Source: CALJGI01 sp047618115
Lineage (GTDB): Bacteria > Pseudomonadota > Gammaproteobacteria > Pseudomonadales > Halieaceae
Assembly (NCBI GenBank): GCA_047618115.1
Contig: JBLHKV010000046.1
Coordinates: forward strand, 1 to 17,769
Length of the DNA: 17,769 nt
Direction of reading: 5' to 3'
The notes under the pieces were generated by a model. The model did no database searches. It worked only from the letters and a program-made list of their open reading frames with translations, and was not told the origin of the DNA. Position numbers and translations under genes: made by a program. How positions within the stretch are numbered: the first letter of the stretch is position 1; the number at the start of each line of letters is the position of its first letter. This document shows, in pieces, positions 14,788-17,769 of the stretch.

Positions 14788-15284
14788 ATAACGCCGAGCG
14801 TGGTGAACGTCTGGAGATGGACGACATCGACAGTCGGATTATTGCGTTGCTGCGTCGTGACGGGCGCATGCCCTACCGGACCATGGCGCAGGATTTGGGT
14901 TTAACCGAGACCACCATCAGAGCGCGAGTACGCCGCCTGGAGGACAGTAATCTAATGAAGGTGGTTGCGGTCACAGACTTTGAGGCCCTGGGCTATGGCA
15001 TGATGCTGGCGATAGGCATCGAAGTGGAGAATCGATCTCCAGCGGAAGTCGCGGAGGATCTTGCGCTGATCCCCGAGGTTTTTTCTATCACTGTGGTGGT
15101 GGGTACCCACGATATTCAAACCCTTGTAGTAACCCGCGACCTCGATTCCCTGGGTGAGTTGATCTCCCATCGACTTGCCGACTTGCCAGGGGTGCGCCGG
15201 GTGATTCCATCGCTGGCGGTTAACGTGCTGAAGAATCAACCGGCCTGGATTCCCTTTCACAACGGCGGCGCCGACCCGTCATGA
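14784..15284 (+). CDS. Lrp/AsnC family transcriptional regulator (first of tandem pair)
   Basis: This 166-residue protein has an N-terminal winged helix-turn-helix (about 12-65: DDIDSRIIALLRRDGR ... LGLTETTIRARVRRLEDSNLM) and a C-terminal RAM/effector-like domain (about 70-155) with VVVGTHDIQTLVVTRD and LPGVRRVIPSLAVNVLK. The start is the GTG at 14784, strongly supported by GGAGGAG at 14772-14778, five bases upstream; an open frame extends further upstream, but only as a shadow of fadD3. The GTG overlaps the fadD3 TGA, and its own stop overlaps the ATG of a second Lrp/AsnC gene. Lrp-type proteins bind small ligands, often amino acids or acids. Placement inside a steroid operon suggests it senses a pathway intermediate, an inference from context only. 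Confidence 0.9.
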   Translation: MNNAERGERLEMDDIDSRIIALLRRDGRMPYRTMAQDLGLTETTIRARVRRLEDSNLMKVVAVTDFEALGYGMMLAIGIEVENRSPAEVAEDLALIPEVFSITVVVGTHDIQTLVVTRDLDSLGELISHRLADLPGVRRVIPSLAVNVLKNQPAWIPFHNGGADPS

Positions 15285-15781
15285 GCAGGCGTCAGTTGGA
15301 CCAGGTGGATCGCCGCATTATGGAGTGGCTGTCGCGTGACGCGAGAACCAGCAATCGCAAGATAGCTGCGGAACTCGGTGTGACCGAGGGCACCGTGCGG
15401 GGTCGCATCAAGCGCATGGAAGAAGAAAACCTCATCCGCATTACCGCGGTTACCAATATCGACTATTTTCCCAATCCTTCGCTGGGCTATATCTGGATCA
15501 GCCTCGATCGCAGTAGTCGCGCGCAGGCGGTGGCTAGCGAGTTGGCAGACAAGGCTGAAATTGGTTTTGTTGGCATGATGCTGGGGCGCTTCGATATCCT
15601 CGCCATCACCATGGTGCAGAGTAACGACGAGCTGGCGGGCTTTGTACATAAACATATCTCGTCCATCGAGGGCGTTAGGCACACGGAAAGCACCCTCGGT
15701 GTGAAATTTGTAAAACACGATTACCGGATGAGCCGGATCGTGCCCAAACGGGCCATAGCAACTACAGAAAGTGACAACTGA
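15281..15781 (+). CDS. Lrp/AsnC family transcriptional regulator (second of tandem pair)
   Basis: Like its neighbour it is 166 residues long, with a winged HTH (DQVDRRIMEWLSRDAR ... LGVTEGTVRGRIKRMEEENLI, about residues 5-57) and a RAM-type domain (about 60-150) with MMLGRFDILAITMVQS and IEGVRHTESTLGVKFVK. By hand alignment the HTH halves share 24 of 53 residues, while the effector halves look far more different, so the pair likely arose by duplication and then diverged in ligand or partner. The ATG overlaps the first regulator's TGA (ATGA). The stop lies 17 bases before ipdA, with the ipdA Shine-Dalgarno in between. The two proteins may form mixed oligomers; that is inference. Confidence 0.92.
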   Translation: MSRRQLDQVDRRIMEWLSRDARTSNRKIAAELGVTEGTVRGRIKRMEEENLIRITAVTNIDYFPNPSLGYIWISLDRSSRAQAVASELADKAEIGFVGMMLGRFDILAITMVQSNDELAGFVHKHISSIEGVRHTESTLGVKFVKHDYRMSRIVPKRAIATTESDN

Positions 15782-15798
15782 TTAAGGAGAACGACGCA

Positions 15799-16674
15799 GT
15801 GGATAAAACAATGGCGGCAGCCGATGTGGTGAGCCGACTGGAAAGCGGCATGACTATCGGCATCGGTGGTTGGGGGCCCAGGCGTAAACCCATGGCTTTG
15901 GTCAGGGAGATACTGCGCTCTGATCTCACCGATCTGACTATCGTTGCCTACGGCGGCGCCGATGTGGGAATGCTATGTGCAGCAGGTAAAGTCCGGAAAT
16001 TGGTCTTTGCTTTCGTCACCCTCGACTTCATCCCCCTGGAACCCTACTTTCGCAAAGCGCGACAGGCCGGTGAACTCGAGGTGATGGAAATCGACGAGGG
16101 CATGATGCTGTTGGGCCTTCGCGCAGCGGCTATGGGCGCGCCGTTTATTCCCACCAAAATTGGCCTCGGCACCGACATCATAACTGTCAATCCGGAGCTC
16201 GCCATTATCGACAGCCCCTACGACGATAAAGAGTGGGTGGCCATGCCGGCGCTGAACCTGGACGCCTCTTTAATCCATGTCGACCGGGCCAGCAGTCGCG
16301 GTGTCTGCCAGATCAAAGGGCCGGATCACTACATGGATGACTGGTTCGCCCGCGCCGCAACAAGCACCTATGTCAGTTGCGACGAAATAGTAGACAACAG
16401 CTTTTTTGCAGACGAGGCAGAGGCGCGCTTTGTGTTTTGGGAACGCTCCATGACCACCGGCGTAGTGCACATGCCCGGCGGCGCGCACCCGAGTTCATGC
16501 AGCCCGCTGTACGGTTTTGATGTTCCTCATTTTCAGGAGTACAACGCCAGCGCCAAGGCAGGGGGGTTTAGCGAGTACGCCGACAAATATGTCAATGGCA
16601 TGAGCGAGGCCGACTACCAACTCGCCGTCGGCGGTCTGGATGCAATTCGGCAATTACCGCTGCCGGTTTATTAA
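15799..16674 (+). CDS. ipdA: COCHEA-CoA hydrolase alpha subunit (steroid ring C opening)
   Basis: This 291-residue protein matches IpdA in length (about 292 in Mycobacterium) and in its signature blocks: SGMTIGIGGWGPRRKPMALVREILRSDLTDLTIVAYGGADVGMLCAAGKVRK near the N-terminus and EIDEGMMLLGLRAAAMGAPFIPTKIGLGTD at 97-126. IpdAB has a class I CoA-transferase fold but hydrolyses ring C of the late steroid intermediate COCHEA-CoA. Glu100 in the DEGM motif is the likely counterpart of the essential IpdA Glu105. The GTG start at 15799 is chosen over the ATG at 15811 because AAGGAGA at 15784-15790 lies eight bases upstream of it. It is followed directly by ipdB. An ordinary 3-oxoacid CoA-transferase is the alternative, made unlikely by these blocks and by fadD3 and ipdC nearby. 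Confidence 0.9.
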   Translation: MDKTMAAADVVSRLESGMTIGIGGWGPRRKPMALVREILRSDLTDLTIVAYGGADVGMLCAAGKVRKLVFAFVTLDFIPLEPYFRKARQAGELEVMEIDEGMMLLGLRAAAMGAPFIPTKIGLGTDIITVNPELAIIDSPYDDKEWVAMPALNLDASLIHVDRASSRGVCQIKGPDHYMDDWFARAATSTYVSCDEIVDNSFFADEAEARFVFWERSMTTGVVHMPGGAHPSSCSPLYGFDVPHFQEYNASAKAGGFSEYADKYVNGMSEADYQLAVGGLDAIRQLPLPVY

Positions 16675-16685
16675 TGGAGAATGCA

Positions 16686-17483
16686 ATGAGTGCCACCCAA
16701 TACAGCTTGGCCGAGCTGATGATTTGCGCCAATGCCTCGATCTACGCCGACGATGGCGAAATCCTCGTAACCGGCATCGGCGTACTGCCGCGTATCGCCG
16801 CCAGTCTTGCCATGAAAACCTGTAATACCGACATCATGATGACGGACTCCGAGGCGTGGATTTTATCCGAGCCAAACCCGGTCGGCCCGCGCCCCGAGAA
16901 TTTTCAGCAGCAGAATGAAAGTTGGATGGGGTTCTCACGAATCTTTGATAACGTCTGGAGCGGTAAGCGCCATATCACCGGCGGACCCACCCAGATGGAC
17001 CGCTACGGCCAATCGAACATCTCTGCAATTGGTGGCACCCACGCTAAGCCCAAGGTGCAGATGCTGGGCGCCCGAGGCTTCCCGGGAAACTCAATCTGCC
17101 ACGCCAATTCCTTTATGGTACCCGCTCACAGCAACAGGGTCTTTGTCGAGACCGAGTGCGATATGGTGTGCACCATTGGTTACAATCCACAGCGCTTGCC
17201 GCGCGGTTACGTCATGGACGATATCGATCTGCGTAAAGTTATCACCGATCTCTGCGTGATGGATTTTGGCGGGCCAGATCACCAAATGAGAGTAGTCTCG
17301 CTACACCCTGGAATCAGTGTGGAGCAGGTGGTGGAGAACACCGGTTTTGAACTCGCCATTGCAGCAGATCTGCCCACCACAGCCGCGCCTACCCAAGCAC
17401 AATTGGCGCTGATTGCTGTGCTTGATCCACACCAGCTACGCGCCAAACAATTGCGCGATAACCCAGTCGGCTACCGGTCCTGA
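16686..17483 (+). CDS. ipdB: COCHEA-CoA hydrolase beta subunit (steroid ring C opening)
   Basis: This 265-residue protein is the beta partner of IpdA. It has the CoA-transferase beta-type fold with GEILVTGIGVLPRIAASLAMKTCNTDIMMTDSEAWIL near the N-terminus and later GPTQMDRYGQSNISAIG, a stretch typical of IpdB-like beta subunits, then MLGARGFPGNSICHAN. It ends with a helical tail. I chose the ATG at 16686 because GGAGA at 16676-16680 sits at proper distance. The ATG at 16674, which overlaps the ipdA stop as TAATG, would add four residues and lacks a clear Shine-Dalgarno. The tight spacing with ipdA fits an obligate heteromer. Four bases separate its stop from ipdC. Confidence 0.88.
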   Translation: MSATQYSLAELMICANASIYADDGEILVTGIGVLPRIAASLAMKTCNTDIMMTDSEAWILSEPNPVGPRPENFQQQNESWMGFSRIFDNVWSGKRHITGGPTQMDRYGQSNISAIGGTHAKPKVQMLGARGFPGNSICHANSFMVPAHSNRVFVETECDMVCTIGYNPQRLPRGYVMDDIDLRKVITDLCVMDFGGPDHQMRVVSLHPGISVEQVVENTGFELAIAADLPTTAAPTQAQLALIAVLDPHQLRAKQLRDNPVGYRS

Positions 17484-17487
17484 GATT

Positions 17488-17769
17488 ATGAAAACTGCGC
17501 TGACCGAATTGCTCGGCTGTCGATATCCCATCGTACAGACCGCCATGGGCTGGGTAGCTGATCCGATACTGGTGGCCGCCAGCGGCAATGCCGGAGCATT
17601 TGGTTTTCTGGCCGGGGCCACCATTCCCCCAGCCCAACTCGAAGCGGATATTCTCAGGGTCAAGGAACTGACCAGCGCCAACTTTGGCGTAAACTTCCAC
17701 ATGTACCAACCCAACGCCGAGGATATCGTCTCCCTGGTAATCAAGCACGGCGTTAAAGCAGTGAGCTAT
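17488..17769 (+). CDS. ipdC: IpdC-like flavin-dependent oxidoreductase (nitronate monooxygenase fold), 3' end cut off
   Basis: Only the first 94 codons are inside the window. The N-terminus KTALTELLGCRYPIVQTAMG followed by WVADPILVAASGNAGAFGFLAG is the start of the FMN-binding TIM barrel of the nitronate monooxygenase/2-nitropropane dioxygenase superfamily, and NFGVNFHMYQPNAEDIVSLVI follows as the next barrel strand and helix. The opening closely resembles Mycobacterium IpdC as I recall it, which introduces the ring double bond before ring D is opened. Position directly behind ipdAB supports that role. The start is the ATG at 17488, four bases after the ipdB stop; no strong Shine-Dalgarno is seen, so coupling is likely. 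The truncation is due only to the window edge. Confidence 0.82.
   Translation, partial: MKTALTELLGCRYPIVQTAMGWVADPILVAASGNAGAFGFLAGATIPPAQLEADILRVKELTSANFGVNFHMYQPNAEDIVSLVIKHGVKAVSY

Overview
The window looks like ordinary chromosome from a gammaproteobacterium with moderately high GC. The homodimeric-type AceE, a two-lipoyl-domain AceF, MiaE, FabV and a pitrilysin-like M16 peptidase together fit that class. A steroid ring C/D degradation cluster at the right end would suit a marine, steroid-degrading lineage such as Spongiibacteraceae and relatives (Cellvibrionales), but the taxon cannot be fixed from the sequence alone. I see no tRNA, rRNA, CRISPR array, insertion sequence or phage gene.

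Layout, left to right. (1) 2-373: the C-terminal end of an AI-2E/PerM-family membrane protein, followed without a gap by an M16 (insulinase/pitrilysin) peptidase with a lipoprotein signal (374-3250). (2) 3251-3422: a leader with a perfect -10 hexamer overlapped by a PdhR-like half-site pair, then aceE (3423-6077) and aceF (6077-7732), overlapping by one base. No E3 (lpd) gene is present. (3) Minus strand: miaE (9578-9003) followed by a glycosyltransferase-like gene (9006-7729). The two overlap at TTGA, and the second gene's stop codon interlocks with that of aceF. (4) Plus strand from a divergent 94-bp spacer holding a perfect 8-bp inverted repeat: a CaiB/BaiF-type CoA-transferase (9673-10875), then fabV (10947-12137) and an MBL-fold hydrolase (12137-13006) overlapping by one base. 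(5) 13007-13194: an AT-rich regulatory region with a good sigma70-type promoter. It is followed by the tightly packed run fadD3 (13195-14787), two tandem Lrp/AsnC regulators (14784-15284, 15281-15781), ipdA (15799-16674), ipdB (16686-17483) and the start of ipdC (17488 to the edge).

How the genes work together. In actinobacteria FadD3 activates HIP, the bicyclic C/D-ring remnant of steroids. IpdC desaturates the ring system, EchA20 opens ring D and IpdAB opens ring C, feeding beta-oxidation. Here fadD3, ipdA, ipdB and ipdC lie together; echA20 and the remaining beta-oxidation genes are not in view and may lie beyond the right edge. Two equal-length Lrp/AsnC proteins sit inside the operon, where actinobacteria would use the TetR-type regulator KstR2, which makes them the prime candidates for its control.

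Points most worth a second look: the Lrp pair in the steroid operon; a CaiB-family protein with Asn at the catalytic Asp/Glu position; the MiaE-glycosyltransferase pair; the PdhR-like site over the aceEF promoter; and a two-codon mini-ORF overlapping the fabV start.
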